A DNA stretch of 64,000 nt from Kiloniellaceae bacterium (GCA_021776195.1 JAJFGK010000112.1:62001-126000), one strand, 5' to 3'; shown: positions 48,265-59,539, counted from the first letter of the stretch. A program made the numbers and translations. The notes: a model not told the origin generated them from the sequence alone.

Positions 48265-49884
48265 CTAGGCGGACTCGCCAGTCGGGCTTCCCGCGTCATC
48301 GCCAACCTTGTTATCGGCATCGTCGGATGCCGCTGTCTCTTCGGCACCCTCTTCGGCCGCCGCTGCTTCCGGTTCTTCGTCATCGAACCAATGGGCACGG
48401 GCCGCCATGATGATGGCATTGGCGGTTTCCATATCCGGCGCGAGCGCCTCACCGAGCAGGTCGCAGAGCTCGTCGCTCGCCAAGTCGCCCAGGTCGTCGA
48501 GCGTGACAACGCCGTTCTCGCCAAGCACCACCAGCATGGCCGCGCCCAGGCCGGGGATTTCCGTCAGGGCGTCCTGGACGCCGAGCGCGCGGCGGCGCTC
48601 CTCGTTGGCCTGCTCGACCGATTCGAGATGGGTCCGCGCGCGCAAGCGCAGTTCTTCCGAGACCTCTTCCTCGAAACCTTCGATCTCCGAAAGCTCCTCC
48701 ACCGGGACGAAAGCGACCTGCTCGATGGAGGTAAAGCCCTCGGCCACCAGAAGATGGGCGATGACGTCGTCGACATCCAAGGCTTCCATGAACATCTGCG
48801 AGCGTTGCCGCATCTCTTCCTGGCGCCGGCGCGACTCTTCCTCTTCGGTCAGGATGTCGATATCCCAACCGGTCAGATTGGACGCGAGACGCACATTCTG
48901 ACCCCGGCGGCCGATCGCCAGGGACAACTGCTCGTCGGGCACGACGACCTCGATCCGACCCTGTTCTTCATCGATCACCACCTTGGTGACCTCCGCCGGC
49001 GCCAGGGCGTTGACCACGAAGGTGGCCGTGTCCGGCGACCAGGGAATGATATCGATCTTCTCGCCCTGCAACTCGCTCACCACGGCCTGTACCCGGGAGC
49101 CGCGCATTCCGACGCAGGCGCCGACCGGGTCGATCGAGCTGTCGTTGGAAAGAACCGCGATCTTGGCCCGGCTGCCCGGGTCGCGCGCGACCGACTTCAG
49201 CTCGATGATCCCATCGTAGATTTCAGGCACTTCCTGGGCGAACAGCTTGGCCATGAACTGCGGATGGGACCGCGAGAGGAAAATCTGCGGGCCCCGCAGC
49301 TCTTCGCGGACATCGTATATGTACGCGCGAACGCGGTCGCCGGTGCGAAAGGATTCCCGCGGCAGCGCTTCGTCGCGGCGCATCATGCCTTCGGCCCGAC
49401 CCAGGTCCACGGTCACGTTGCCGAACTCGTTGCGCTTGACGATGCCGTTGACGATCTCGCTCACGCGGTCCTTGTACTCCTCGAACTGCCGTTTGCGCTC
49501 GGCCTCTCGAACCTTCTGCACAATGACCTGCTTGGCGGTCTGCGCAGCGATACGGCCGAGGTCGATCGGCGGCAGTTCCTCCACGATGAACCCGCCGATC
49601 TCGATCTCGGGCTCGGAGACGCGGGCGTCGACCAGCAAAATCTGAGTGAACTCGTTTTCGACCTCCTCGCTTACGACCTCGCGGAAGCGATGCAGCCGGA
49701 CCTCGCCGGTTTTGCGGTCGATCTCGGCACGTATGTCATGCTCATGGCCGTACTTGGCGCGACCGGCACGGGAGATCGCCTGCTCCATCGCCTCCAGCAC
49801 TTCGTCGCGCTCGATCGACTTTTCCCGGGCCACCGCTTCGGCGACCTGGACCAATTCTGTTCGCTGTAAGGTGTTGACTTCCAT
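48265..49884 (-). CDS. nusA: Transcription termination/antitermination factor NusA
   Basis: A 539-residue RNA polymerase-binding factor. The N-terminal polymerase-binding domain, an S1 domain (RTGDRVRAYIYDVREELRGPQIFLSRSHPQFM), two KH domains (VGACVGMRGSRVQAVVSELQGEKIDIIPW; LAIGRRGQNVRLASNLTGWDIDI) and two C-terminal helix-hairpin-helix repeats (VEELSEIEGFEEEVSEELRLRAR and similar) are visible. A short acidic Ala/Glu-rich tail ends the protein. It lies 16 bp after rimP. Confidence 0.97.
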   Translation of the reverse strand: MEVNTLQRTELVQVAEAVAREKSIERDEVLEAMEQAISRAGRAKYGHEHDIRAEIDRKTGEVRLHRFREVVSEEVENEFTQILLVDARVSEPEIEIGGFIVEELPPIDLGRIAAQTAKQVIVQKVREAERKRQFEEYKDRVSEIVNGIVKRNEFGNVTVDLGRAEGMMRRDEALPRESFRTGDRVRAYIYDVREELRGPQIFLSRSHPQFMAKLFAQEVPEIYDGIIELKSVARDPGSRAKIAVLSNDSSIDPVGACVGMRGSRVQAVVSELQGEKIDIIPWSPDTATFVVNALAPAEVTKVVIDEEQGRIEVVVPDEQLSLAIGRRGQNVRLASNLTGWDIDILTEEEESRRRQEEMRQRSQMFMEALDVDDVIAHLLVAEGFTSIEQVAFVPVEELSEIEGFEEEVSEELRLRARTHLESVEQANEERRRALGVQDALTEIPGLGAAMLVVLGENGVVTLDDLGDLASDELCDLLGEALAPDMETANAIIMAARAHWFDDEEPEAAAAEEGAEETAASDDADNKVGDDAGSPTGESA

Positions 49885-49899
49885 CTTGTGCCTCGACTC

Positions 49900-50439
49900 T
49901 CACCCTGTCATGTCAATGGCGCCATTTGGCGCTTGATCGCCCTGGCTCGCGGCCAAGAGCTCGTCGGTCAAAAGCAGCTTTGCCCGTGTCAACCGGGTAA
50001 AGGGCAAAAGTGCCTTGCCCTCTTCGGTCTCGATCGCGATGTCGCTGCCCTCCAGGCCGCAAAGCCGGCCTATGAAACGTCGCCGCCCTTCCACTGCCTC
50101 GTCCATTTCGACGCGCGCCTGGTGGCCGGCGAAACGCTCGAAATCACCCAGCCGGGTCAAGGGCCGGTCAATTCCCGTGGAACTGAGTTCCAGGTTGTAA
50201 GCCTCCCGGATCGGATCTTCGACATCCAGGATTGCCGCCACCGCCCGGCTAATGGTCGCGCAGTCATCGACCGTCACCGCGCCGCCGCCGACCCGCTCGG
50301 CCATGATCTGCAAGACCAGGCGCTGCTTGCCGGAGAGCAAAACCCGCACGATCTCAAAGCCCATATCGAGCAGGGGGGCCGCGATCAGAGCCTCGACCTC
50401 TGCGGCCTTGCCCACGCTGGTCTTGCGCAGATTGTCCAT
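49900..50439 (-). CDS. rimP: Ribosome maturation factor RimP
   Basis: A 179-residue protein needed for 30S assembly. VEALIAAPLLDMGFEIVRVLLSGKQRLVLQIMAER, the TVDDCATISRAVAAILDVEDPIREAYNLELSSTGIDRPLTRLGDFERFAGHQARVEM segment and the SH3-like C-terminal half (RRRFIGRLCGLEGSDIAIET) are diagnostic. ATG at 50439. It is the first gene of the nusA-infB operon, downstream of the trmB terminator. Confidence 0.96.
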   Translation of the reverse strand: MDNLRKTSVGKAAEVEALIAAPLLDMGFEIVRVLLSGKQRLVLQIMAERVGGGAVTVDDCATISRAVAAILDVEDPIREAYNLELSSTGIDRPLTRLGDFERFAGHQARVEMDEAVEGRRRFIGRLCGLEGSDIAIETEEGKALLPFTRLTRAKLLLTDELLAASQGDQAPNGAIDMTG

Positions 50440-50493
50440 CGTCGCTTTCTTTGCCTCAACTCGTCGCCGGAGCGCTCGAGGCAACGCCGCAAT

Positions 50494-50516
50494 AAAAAAG
50501 TGGGCCGGAGGCCCAC
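50494..50516 (-). terminator. Rho-independent terminator downstream of trmB
   Basis: On the minus strand GTGGGCC-tcc-GGCCCAC forms a perfect seven-pair stem followed by TTTTTTATT. It lies between trmB (stop at 50620) and the rimP start, separating the two transcripts. Confidence 0.92.
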
Positions 50517-50619
50517 CGTTTTGGTAGCCCGACGATCCCAGAAGCGCGACCGTCGACCCTATTGGTCGGCCGGAATGTAAGGTTTTAAGGGTCTCGCCGC
50601 AAGGCTTTTGTCGCCAGCC

Positions 50620-51357
50620 TCAACCGGTTCGCGGTCGGCGGCGAAATGTCAGGAAGGCGCTGGTTCGGCCGGCGGCCCGGGCCTTGCGTTCATAGCGCGT
50701 CTCCGGCCAGTCCGCCGGGCGCTGCCGCCAGTCGCGCGCGCGATCAGCGGTCCAGGTAAAGCTGGGGTGGTCGCTCAGAAGCCGCAACATCCAGGCAAGA
50801 TAGTCGGGGTCGTCGCTGGCCAGGCGCAGATCCGCGCCGTCCCGCAGCACCCGGGCGAGGCCATCCAGGATTTCCCGCTGGATCAGCCGGCGCTTGCGAT
50901 GACGGGTTTTGGGCCAGGGGTCTGGAAAGAGCACGAAGGCCCGGCCGACCGAGGCCTCGGCCAGGGCGGCCACCACCTCGCGGCCGTCACCCTGATGAAC
51001 CCGCACCCGGTCGAGCAGTTCACGCTCGGCAAGGTCGCGCAGCAGCATGGCGACGCCATTGACGAAGAACTCGACCCCGAGGAGACCGACCCGACTGCTC
51101 TGCCGGGCCTGCTCGCCGGCCTGCCAGGCCAGATGCTCGCCGCCGCCGAAGCCGATTTCCAGCCACAGGTCGTCGATCGGTGGCGCGAAAAGATCCGCCG
51201 CCGACAGCAAGGCCCCCGGCGCGGGCAAGTGCAGACTGCACCCGGGCAGGACCTCGTCGAGTGCGGCCTTCAGCTTGGGACGCAGGGGCCGGCCCTTGTG
51301 TCGGCCGTAGAGGCTGCGCCGACGCGGCGGCACCGTGGAACGGTCAAGTGTCATCAC
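50620..51357 (-). CDS. trmB: tRNA (guanosine(46)-N7)-methyltransferase
   Basis: A 245-residue SAM-dependent tRNA methyltransferase. The SAM-binding LWLEIGFGGGEHLAW and the family signature FVLFPDPWPKTRHRKRRLIQREIL are clear; SFTWTADRARDWRQRPADWPETRYERKARAAGR closes it. GTG at 51357 follows GAGGGG at nine bases; an ATG at 51354 is the alternative. In relatives metK usually lies just upstream; here only 71 bp separates it from the XRE gene. Confidence 0.95.
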   Translation of the reverse strand: MMTLDRSTVPPRRRSLYGRHKGRPLRPKLKAALDEVLPGCSLHLPAPGALLSAADLFAPPIDDLWLEIGFGGGEHLAWQAGEQARQSSRVGLLGVEFFVNGVAMLLRDLAERELLDRVRVHQGDGREVVAALAEASVGRAFVLFPDPWPKTRHRKRRLIQREILDGLARVLRDGADLRLASDDPDYLAWMLRLLSDHPSFTWTADRARDWRQRPADWPETRYERKARAAGRTSAFLTFRRRPRTG

Positions 51358-51428
51358 CGGACAAGCCCCTCACTAGGAACGTGGGAGCCTGTTTGGCAGG
51401 CGCTAGGGCGATGCGCAAGCCCGGGCGG

Positions 51429-51941
51429 TCAGGCCTTCGCCCGCGGGCGTCCCGGCCGCCGGCGCTGGGCATGCTCGGGGTTGGTCGCCGAAGCCAGGGC
51501 CTTGGTCATCTCGAAGAGGTTCTTGCGCATCACCTCGTCGGGTATGGCGTAATAGGCGCGCACCAGTTCAAGCGTCTCGCGCTTGGCGAGCGGGTCGCGC
51601 TGCTCTTCGAACCGCGCCTGTTCTGTTTCGGACCAGCCGCCCGCCGGCCGCTTGGCCGGCGAACCGGCCGCCACATGGTCGGGCATGTCCTCGAAAAAGT
51701 AAGCGAGCGGCACGTCCAGGACCCGCGTCAGGTCGAACAGCCGCGACGAGCCGATCCGGTTGGCCCCACGTTCGTACTTCTGGACCTGCTGGAAAGTCAG
51801 CCCGATCGCATTGCCCAGGTTCTCCTGGCTCATACCCAAAAGCGTGCGCCGCAGGCGAACCCGGCTCCCCACGTGGACATCCACAGGGTTGGGCCCCCCG
51901 GACCCCTTTTTCCGCCCTCTTTTCTTTCCCACTTGCTCCAT
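51429..51941 (-). CDS. XRE/HTH_3 family transcriptional regulator
   Basis: A 170-residue protein. A basic start (KKRGRKKGSG) leads to a Cro/CI-type HTH: VGSRVRLRRTLLGMSQENLGNAIGLTFQQVQKYERGANRIGSSRLFDLTRVLDVPLAYFFEDM. The C-terminal part, about 80 residues, is helical, and ends in a basic RRRPGRPRAKA. This domain is seen in alphaproteobacterial regulators next to lnt and metK. The ATG at 51941 follows GGGGAAG. Target genes are not evident. Confidence 0.9.
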   Translation of the reverse strand: MEQVGKKRGRKKGSGGPNPVDVHVGSRVRLRRTLLGMSQENLGNAIGLTFQQVQKYERGANRIGSSRLFDLTRVLDVPLAYFFEDMPDHVAAGSPAKRPAGGWSETEQARFEEQRDPLAKRETLELVRAYYAIPDEVMRKNLFEMTKALASATNPEHAQRRRPGRPRAKA

Positions 51942-52058
51942 AGCACAATCTTCCCCAGAAACCACACAACCTATCGTCTATCATGGTGACGTCGGAAGGC
52001 GGGGTCAACGAAGAACTCTTCGGTTGGCGAACTATCTGGGAAAATCAGCCTAAAACTG

Positions 52059-53687
52059 TCATGGGCGCCGAGCAAGACCGCCCAAGATTGCCAAGAGGAC
52101 CAGGATCGGAACCAGAATCCAGTTACCGAATTGGGCGAACAGGCCGAGGCCCGGCGCCGGTCGGGGCAGCGGTGTATCGAGGAATCCCTTTTCGCCAAGG
52201 CCGAGCTTGTCGACGACCCGGCCATAGGCGTCGATTGTGCCGGAGATCCCGTTGTTGGCGACCCTGACCACCGGCAGACCCTCTTCGACTGCCCGTAGAA
52301 CCGCCGTGGCAAAATGCTGATGCGGACCGGAACTGATCCCGAACCAGGCGTCGTTGGTAATGTTCAGCAGCCACGCCGGACGCGCGCCCGGGGCATTGGG
52401 CAGAACCTGACCGGGGAAAATAATCTCGTAGCAGATCAGCGGACTGAAGCCCGGCAGCCCCGGCAGTTCCAACAGCGGTCGGGTCTTTCCCGGCGTAAAG
52501 CCTTCCGCGCCCGGTGTCAGCTTGCTCCAGTCGAACCAGGCCTCCAGGGGCATGTACTCGCCGAAGGGAACCAGGTGGGCCTTGTCATAGGTCGCCAGAA
52601 TACGACCGGCCGGGTCCAGCGCATGGAGACTGTTCCAGGACCTTGCGCGCCCCCCGATCTCGGCGCGGCGCGGCGCGCCGGTGATCAGCAGACCGCCGGG
52701 CGGCACGGCCCGCGCGATCAGCCCGGCAAGCTCCGGCTCGCTCGACAGGAGGTAGGGGACCGCGGTTTCGGCCCAGATCACATGGGTCGGCGCCACCTCC
52801 CCGGTTTGACTGGAAAGCTGCATCTGGGCCACCACATGGTCGCGGCGCAGCTCCGGCCGCCATTTGAGGTCCTGGGGGATGGCGGGCTGTACCAGTCGCA
52901 GGACCACGCCCTCGACGCGGTGGTCCCGCGGATCCGCCGCGCCGGCAAGGCGGACCCAGCCGTAGGCCGCCGACAGACCGGGCAGCCCGCACAGAAGAAC
53001 GACCGCCAAGATCCAACGCTTGAACCTGTCACGGGGCGGGGCTCCCGGATCCGCGGTTTCCGCCAACAGGCTCGGCGCACCTGCGGCCACCAGAGCCAGG
53101 GCCGAAAGCAGCCAGACACCGCCGACCGAGGCGAGCTGCAAAAAAGCCGGAGACCCGCTCCAGACAGTTCCTATCTGGTTCCAGGAAAACCCGGTGAAAA
53201 TCCACGATCTCAGCCATTCCGTGGCGAGCCAGGCCGCGGCAAAGGCGAAAAGCCGCGTCGCGTCGTCGCCCGGCCGCGGCCCGGCGAGCCATGAGAGCAG
53301 CCCCTGGGCCAAGGCCAGCGCCAAGGCCGGAAACAGCGCCATGCCGCCGGCCATGGCCAGGACCGCGAGTGGCATGATGGCCGCGAAACGCTCGGCCTCG
53401 ACCAGAAAGGCGAAGCCAATCCAGTAGAGCCCGCAGGCAAAGAATCCGAAGCCGAACGACCAGCCGAGGCGCGCGGCCGCCCAAAGGCCCGCCTGGCCGC
53501 GCCAGAGCCACAGCAGCAGGGTGACCGCCACCACCAGCGCCGGCCAAAAGTGGGCCGGCGGAAGGGCAAGGGTGGCAAGCGAGCCCGCGAGGACGGCCAG
53601 GCCGTGACGGCGCCAGCCGGCGCAGCGGGCAAGTCCTTCGACCAGATGCGACAGGCGAAAGGGCTTCGCCGCCACCCTGTCAGACAC
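52059..53687 (-). CDS. lnt: Apolipoprotein N-acyltransferase
   Basis: A 542-residue inner-membrane enzyme that adds the third acyl chain to lipoproteins. About seven hydrophobic helices come first, then a nitrilase-like periplasmic domain with the catalytic triad: Glu in IWAETAVPYLL, Lys in TYDKAHLVPFGEYMP and Cys in PLICYEIIFP. NITNDAWFGISSGPHQHFATAVLRAVEEGLPVVRVANNGISG is typical. The GTG at 53687 overlaps the end of corC by eight bases. Confidence 0.95.
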   Translation of the reverse strand: MSDRVAAKPFRLSHLVEGLARCAGWRRHGLAVLAGSLATLALPPAHFWPALVVAVTLLLWLWRGQAGLWAAARLGWSFGFGFFACGLYWIGFAFLVEAERFAAIMPLAVLAMAGGMALFPALALALAQGLLSWLAGPRPGDDATRLFAFAAAWLATEWLRSWIFTGFSWNQIGTVWSGSPAFLQLASVGGVWLLSALALVAAGAPSLLAETADPGAPPRDRFKRWILAVVLLCGLPGLSAAYGWVRLAGAADPRDHRVEGVVLRLVQPAIPQDLKWRPELRRDHVVAQMQLSSQTGEVAPTHVIWAETAVPYLLSSEPELAGLIARAVPPGGLLITGAPRRAEIGGRARSWNSLHALDPAGRILATYDKAHLVPFGEYMPLEAWFDWSKLTPGAEGFTPGKTRPLLELPGLPGFSPLICYEIIFPGQVLPNAPGARPAWLLNITNDAWFGISSGPHQHFATAVLRAVEEGLPVVRVANNGISGTIDAYGRVVDKLGLGEKGFLDTPLPRPAPGLGLFAQFGNWILVPILVLLAILGGLARRP

Positions 53688-54627
53688 TTGGATCCAGCCC
53701 GGCATCCGATGGGGCAGGGGGGTTGCGCAGCCGGACACGCTTGACCCGTCGCGGGTCGGCCTCCAGCACTTCGAAGGTGATGCCGCTGGACTTGTGCTCG
53801 ATCACTTCGCCGCGCAGCGGGACGCGACCCGCCAAGGTCACCAGAAGACCGCCCAGGGTGTCGATATCCTCCTCGCGCTCTTCCTCCGACAGGACCGGCC
53901 CCAGCAGTTCCTCGAACTCTTCGATTGTCGCACGGGCATCGGCGATCATCGTGCCGTCGCCGCGCCGTTCCAGTTTCGGCCCCTCGAGAACATCGTGCTC
54001 GTCGTCGATCTCGCCGACGATTTCCTCGACCAGGTCCTCGATCGTGATGAGCCCGTCGATACCGCCGAACTCGTCCACCACCAAGGCCATGTGGACGCGG
54101 CTCTGGCGCATCTCCAGCAGCAGGTCGATCACCCGCATGGAGGGGGCGACGATCAGAACGCGACGCAGGATGTCGGCGACCTCGAAGGGCCGATTCTGCC
54201 GTACGTAATCGACGACATCCTTGATGTGAACAAGCCCAACGGTCTCGTCGAGGGTTCCGCGGTAGACCGGGACGCGGGAATGGCCGCCCTTGCTCATCAA
54301 TTCGATCAACTGGTCGATGGGCGCCGACATCTCGCTGGCAACAATGTCCGCGCGCGGCACCATGACGTCATAGGCGGTCAATCGCCGGAGATTGAGGATA
54401 TTGCTCAGCATGACCCGCTCGTCGTCGCCGATCCGCGGGCCGGAATCCTCCTCGCCCTCCTCTTCTCCGTACTCCTCGATGATCTCTTCGAAGGTTTCGC
54501 GCAGATTGGAATCGCCGTTGCGCGAATTGACCAGGCCCTTCAGCCAACGCCAAAAGGCCGCCAATCCGGAGACCTCGCCTTGCGCGCTCGGCCGCGTCAG
54601 CCGGCCGTTGCTGGTGACCGTGCCCAT
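53680..54627 (-). CDS. corC: CorC/HlyC-family CBS-domain protein
   Basis: A 315-residue soluble protein of the hemolysin/CorC family, linked to magnesium and cobalt efflux. A pair of CBS domains (VMVPRADIVASEMSAPIDQLIELMSKGGHSRVPVYRGTLDETVGLVHIKDV; and VIDLLLEMRQSRVHMALVVDEFGGIDGLITIEDLVEEIVGEI) precede the C-terminal CorC_HlyC transporter-associated domain (ARATIEEFEELLG...EDIDTLGGLLVTLAGRVPLRGEV). ATG at 54627. It overlaps ybeY by 31 bp and lnt by eight, so translation of the three is probably coupled. Confidence 0.94.
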   Translation of the reverse strand: MGTVTSNGRLTRPSAQGEVSGLAAFWRWLKGLVNSRNGDSNLRETFEEIIEEYGEEEGEEDSGPRIGDDERVMLSNILNLRRLTAYDVMVPRADIVASEMSAPIDQLIELMSKGGHSRVPVYRGTLDETVGLVHIKDVVDYVRQNRPFEVADILRRVLIVAPSMRVIDLLLEMRQSRVHMALVVDEFGGIDGLITIEDLVEEIVGEIDDEHDVLEGPKLERRGDGTMIADARATIEEFEELLGPVLSEEEREEDIDTLGGLLVTLAGRVPLRGEVIEHKSSGITFEVLEADPRRVKRVRLRNPPAPSDAGLDPSV

Positions 54628-55241
54628 GGCTCGTCGGACTCTCGTGGCTCCCCGGAAACCGTACCGGGGCGCGCCAAATAAGGGTTGGGAATGCCGAGGC
54701 GGCCCAGGGCTTCGGCTTCGAGCCGTTCCATGGTGTCCGCCTCGGACTCGTTCATGTGATCGTGACCCAGAAGATGCAATACGCCGTGCACCACAAGGTG
54801 AGCGAAATGCTCGCTCAGGGATTTGTTCTGGTCTGCCGCCTCGCGTATCAGGGTCTCGCGGGCCAACACGACATCTCCCAGCAGCCAGGGCCCATCCCCC
54901 GCGGCGGGCGGTCCGGCCTGCGCCGGAAATGACAGGACATTGGTCGGCTCGTCCCGGCCGCGGTAGTCGCGATTGAGACCCCGGACCTTGGCATCGTCGG
55001 CAAGAGCCAGGCTGACCTCGCAGGCCTGCCCTGCCGGGCCGGGACGGCTGGCAAGGGCCTGATGCACGGCGCGCTGCGCAAGCTGACGGCAATCCGCAAG
55101 ACTATCGGTCCAGAGAGGATCGGTCAGCGCCACGTCGATCACGATATCGCCACTTTCCCCATCACCGGAGACAAGGTTGACGGGACCGGCGGGGCCGACG
55201 GAACCAGCGGAATCGGCGGGAAGGTCGGGTTTGCGGTTCAT
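54597..55241 (-). CDS. ybeY: Endoribonuclease YbeY
   Basis: A 214-residue metal-dependent RNase used in 16S rRNA 3'-end processing. The zinc motif HLVVHGVLHLLGHDHMNESEADTME supplies three His. LADDAKVRGLNRDYRGRDEPTNVLSFPA is the other family landmark. ATG at 55241. The first 30 residues are Gly/Pro-rich and not conserved. It overlaps corC by 31 bp. Confidence 0.95.
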   Translation of the reverse strand: MNRKPDLPADSAGSVGPAGPVNLVSGDGESGDIVIDVALTDPLWTDSLADCRQLAQRAVHQALASRPGPAGQACEVSLALADDAKVRGLNRDYRGRDEPTNVLSFPAQAGPPAAGDGPWLLGDVVLARETLIREAADQNKSLSEHFAHLVVHGVLHLLGHDHMNESEADTMERLEAEALGRLGIPNPYLARPGTVSGEPRESDEPWARSPATAG

Positions 55242-55296
55242 CACTGCAAAAGACTGCGGAATTCGAAACTGATCCTGCCGCCTAACGGTCGCGACA

Positions 55297-56324
<1,028 letters not shown>

Positions 56325-56328
<4 letters not shown>

Positions 56329-57752
56329 GCCACGCCTCCCGCGCCCGCCAGGGCGTCGCGGCGGGTGTCCCGCCCCGCCTCGAGGCCACCCAGACCGACA
56401 CCCTCTGCCGCTGTGGCGATCTCGCCGGTTAGGCTGTTCGGGTGCGCGCCGGTGATGCGGACCGGCAGGATTTCGCCCATCAACCGGGCACGGGCGGCGG
56501 CCGGAAGGGTGACGTGGACCGCCTGCATCGCCGGACTGCGGCCGACCAGTTGCCCGGCCTTGCGTCCTTCGCGTTCCAGCAGCACATCGAGGTCTTGGCC
56601 GACCGAAGCCTGGTTGAAGGCTTCCTGCTGCGCGTTCAAGAGCATCTGCAACATGGCCAGCCGCTCGCTCTTCACCGATTCGGGAACCGGATCGGGGGCA
56701 CCCGCCGCTGGCGTTCCGGGCCGGGCGCTGAACTTGAAGGAGTAAGCCTGAGCGAACCCGATATCGGTGACGAGGCGGAGCGTTTCGGCGAAATCGCGAT
56801 CGGTCTCGCCGGGGAAGCCGACGATGAAATCCGACGACAGCGCCAGATCGGGCACCGCTTTGCGCAGCCGCCCGACAAGCCGCCGGTAGTCGTCGGCGCT
56901 ATGGCGCCGGTTCATGGCCGCCAGAATCCGATCCGAGCCCGACTGCACGGGCAGGTGCAGGAAAGGCATCAAGGCCTCGACCTCGCCATGGGCGGCAATC
57001 AACGCCTCGTCCATGTCCCGGGGGTGGGAGGTCGTGTAGCGCAGACGCGCCAGGCCATCGATCTCCGCCAAGTCCCGAATCAGGCGGCCCAGGCCCCAAG
57101 ACCGCCCATCGGGTCCATCGCCATGGTAGGCGTTGACATTTTGGCCCAACAGCGTGACTTCCCGGGCGCCGGCCGCGACAAGGCGGCGGGCCTCGGCCGC
57201 GATTTCGGCGGCCGGCCGGGAGAACTCCGCACCCCGGGTGTAAGGCACCACGCAAAAGGTACAGAACTTATCGCAGCCCTCCTGGACCGACAGAAAGGCC
57301 GTCGGCCCCTGCGGCAGGGACTCTTCGGGCAGATGATCGAACTTGCTCTCGACCGGGAAGTCGGTGTCGACCACGCCGCCCTCGCGCAGCGTGCGGCCGA
57401 TCAGCTCCGGCAGGCGGTGATAGGACTGTGGGCCCATGACCAGGTCGACCTGCGGCGCGCGGCGCATCATTTCCTCGCCCTCGGCCTGGGCGACACAGCC
57501 GGCAACGGCCAAGAGCATAGGGCTGCCGTCCTTTTTCTTCGCGGTCTTGAGCTGCTTTAGACGGCCCAGTTCGGAATAGACCTTCTCGGCGGCCTTTTCG
57601 CGAATATGGCAGGTGTTGAGCACCACCAGATCGGCGTCCTCGGGGCCGGCGGCCGCCTCATAGCCGAGCGGCACCAGCGTATCGGCCATACGATGGGAAT
57701 CGTACACGTTCATCTGGCAGCCATAGGTCTTGATGTAGACCTTCTTCGTCAC
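56325..57752 (-). CDS. miaB: tRNA-2-methylthio-N6-dimethylallyladenosine synthase
   Basis: A 475-residue radical-SAM methylthiotransferase for position 37 of tRNA. The N-terminal cluster residues are in [37 protein letters not shown] and AGCVAQAEG. The radical-SAM motif is CDKFCTFC with VPYTRG. A C-terminal TRAM domain ends it. The GTG at 57752 has GGAGGACC upstream; no ATG is available at the canonical start. Confidence 0.95.
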
Positions 57753-57793
57753 AAGCTTGGTCCTCCGCTCCAATTCGTCACCGATCGCTCGGA

Positions 57794-58612
57794 CTAGGGG
57801 CCATTGTTGATCCGACCGCCGGACAGGGCGGCGGCAAGTCCCTTGGATACCGTCGCGTGGCAGTGATTGCTCAAGGCCTTGCGCGAGGGAAACTTTACGG
57901 GCTCGACCGTCGGATGAAACTGAACCGTTACGGTGACCCGCCCCATTCCAACAGCGCGCCACAGATGCTGGGCCAGTTCCATGTCTCCATACCATGCGAA
58001 AAACGGCCTTAGATAGCGCCCCATCGGCAATCCGTCGAGTCGCGTGTAGGCAATGGTTATGGGTTGGATGACAAGACCCTTGTCCGCCGCCATCCGTTCG
58101 GGAACGGAAAAGAGCGCCGACTTGAAGGGCAAGACGTAGTTGCCGTCGCCCGAGGTGCCCTCGGCAAAGAGGATAAGATCGTCGCCGGCTTCGATCCGTT
58201 GCTGAATGCCATCGGTCTGGCCCGCGACCTTGCGCGGATCGCGAATGACGAAGACGGTCTCTTGAAGTTTGGCCAAAAGACCGAAGAACGGCCAACTGGC
58301 GACCTCCGATTTGGCGATGAAGGATCCTTTGATACAGGCGCCCAGAATCGTGATGTCCAGATAGGAGATGTGATTGCAAACGAAAAGGCGGGGGCGCCAA
58401 TCGGTGATCTCGCCGATCGTCTCCACTTCGAAGCCGAGAATCCGACAGCACTTGCGGTGATACCAATTGGGCAAGCGCTTGCGCAATGACCAGCCGAGGC
58501 CGAGTGCAAGCGCCTGAAGGGGGATCAAGACGATCGTAAAGCCGCCATAGATCGCCAGCCGGCAGGCCGCGACCAGGGGTGATCCCAGTGTGGGCGCCGC
58601 GGCCATGGTCAC
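57794..58612 (-). CDS. olsA: 1-acylglycerol-3-phosphate acyltransferase / OlsA-like lysolipid acyltransferase
   Basis: A 272-residue PlsC-type membrane acyltransferase. One hydrophobic segment ([21 protein letters not shown]) precedes the NH(x4)D motif in [26 protein letters not shown], then [17 protein letters not shown] and [22 protein letters not shown], the EGT acceptor-binding block. The start is GTG at 58612, overlapping the olsB stop by four bases; an ATG two codons later is also possible. Coupling to olsB favours the ornithine-lipid role (lyso-ornithine lipid to ornithine lipid). Confidence 0.88.
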   Translation of the reverse strand: MTMAAAPTLGSPLVAACRLAIYGGFTIVLIPLQALALGLGWSLRKRLPNWYHRKCCRILGFEVETIGEITDWRPRLFVCNHISYLDITILGACIKGSFIAKSEVASWPFFGLLAKLQETVFVIRDPRKVAGQTDGIQQRIEAGDDLILFAEGTSGDGNYVLPFKSALFSVPERMAADKGLVIQPITIAYTRLDGLPMGRYLRPFFAWYGDMELAQHLWRAVGMGRVTVTVQFHPTVEPVKFPSRKALSNHCHATVSKGLAAALSGGRINNGP

Positions 58613-59478
58613 CCGTCGCCTGCCTCACCCTTGGCGTCCTGCAAAGGGACGGTCTGACCGGCCGGCTGCCCGTCGGATTGGCTGCCGCTCTCCCGGGCAT
58701 AGTGCCGATAGTACTTTTCCGTGACCCAGTCGGTCTTGACCACGACACAAACATCGGTGGTGCCGAACTGCTCGTCGACCACGGCGCCGTCGCTGACGAA
58801 TCCGCCAAGACGCAGGTAACCCTTGATCAGCGGAGGCAGCGCCTGGCGCGCCGCCGCCACATCGAGCTCGCGAAGCCCGGCCCTGTCCATCGGTACGTAG
58901 CGATCGTCCAAGGCACGCGGGCGCAGTCCCGGCGGCGCCAGGAAATAGTGGTGGAGGTAGGCCAGCGGCAGGCGCAAGGCCTTGAGTTCGGTTCCCGGCA
59001 GGCTGGCACAGCCAAACATCACATCGATCTGGTAGTGAAAGACGTAGGCGGCGATGCCGCGCCACAGAAGCTGCATCGTCGCCCCGGTTCGGTAGTCCGC
59101 GTCCACGCAAGACCGTCCCAGTTCGAGAATTGCCCCGGGGTAGGCAAGCAACTGCGAGATGTCGTACTCATCGGCGCTGTAAAATTGCCCCCGCGCGCGC
59201 GCACCCGCGCGATTCAGCAGCCGATAGGTGCCGACAACGCAGCCGGACCGTTCGCGATCGATCACCAGAAGATGATCGCAGTGCTCATCGAATGAATCCT
59301 GGTCGCGCCCCGTGAGGGCCATGACCCGGTCCGGACTGGCGGCCATCTCGTCGTAAAAAACCCGGTAGCGCAGAGCTTGGGCGGCCTCCACCTCTTGCTG
59401 ACACTGAGCCAGCTTGATCACGAGGTTGCGCGCCTCGACAAAGACAGTACCTGGGTCCGCAACGGACTCCACCGTCAT
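58609..59478 (-). CDS. olsB: OlsB-like ornithine-acyl[ACP] N-acyltransferase (GNAT superfamily)
   Basis: A protein of about 290 residues. The N-acyltransferase fold shows [59 protein letters not shown] and [46 protein letters not shown], typical of the OlsB/hemolysin-like group, not of small GNATs. Ornithine lipids replace phospholipids under phosphate stress. An ATG at 59553 overlapping fur is the alternative start. It is directly coupled to olsA and follows a Fur-family gene. Confidence 0.87.
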   Translation of the reverse strand: MTVESVADPGTVFVEARNLVIKLAQCQQEVEAAQALRYRVFYDEMAASPDRVMALTGRDQDSFDEHCDHLLVIDRERSGCVVGTYRLLNRAGARARGQFYSADEYDISQLLAYPGAILELGRSCVDADYRTGATMQLLWRGIAAYVFHYQIDVMFGCASLPGTELKALRLPLAYLHHYFLAPPGLRPRALDDRYVPMDRAGLRELDVAAARQALPPLIKGYLRLGGFVSDGAVVDEQFGTTDVCVVVKTDWVTEKYYRHYARESGSQSDGQPAGQTVPLQDAKGEAGDG

Positions 59479-59539
59479 CGTACCACCGGGCGCCGGGTCC
59501 CGCGGCGGCCTGTCTGCAACCGTCCTGGGCTCGCCGTCA

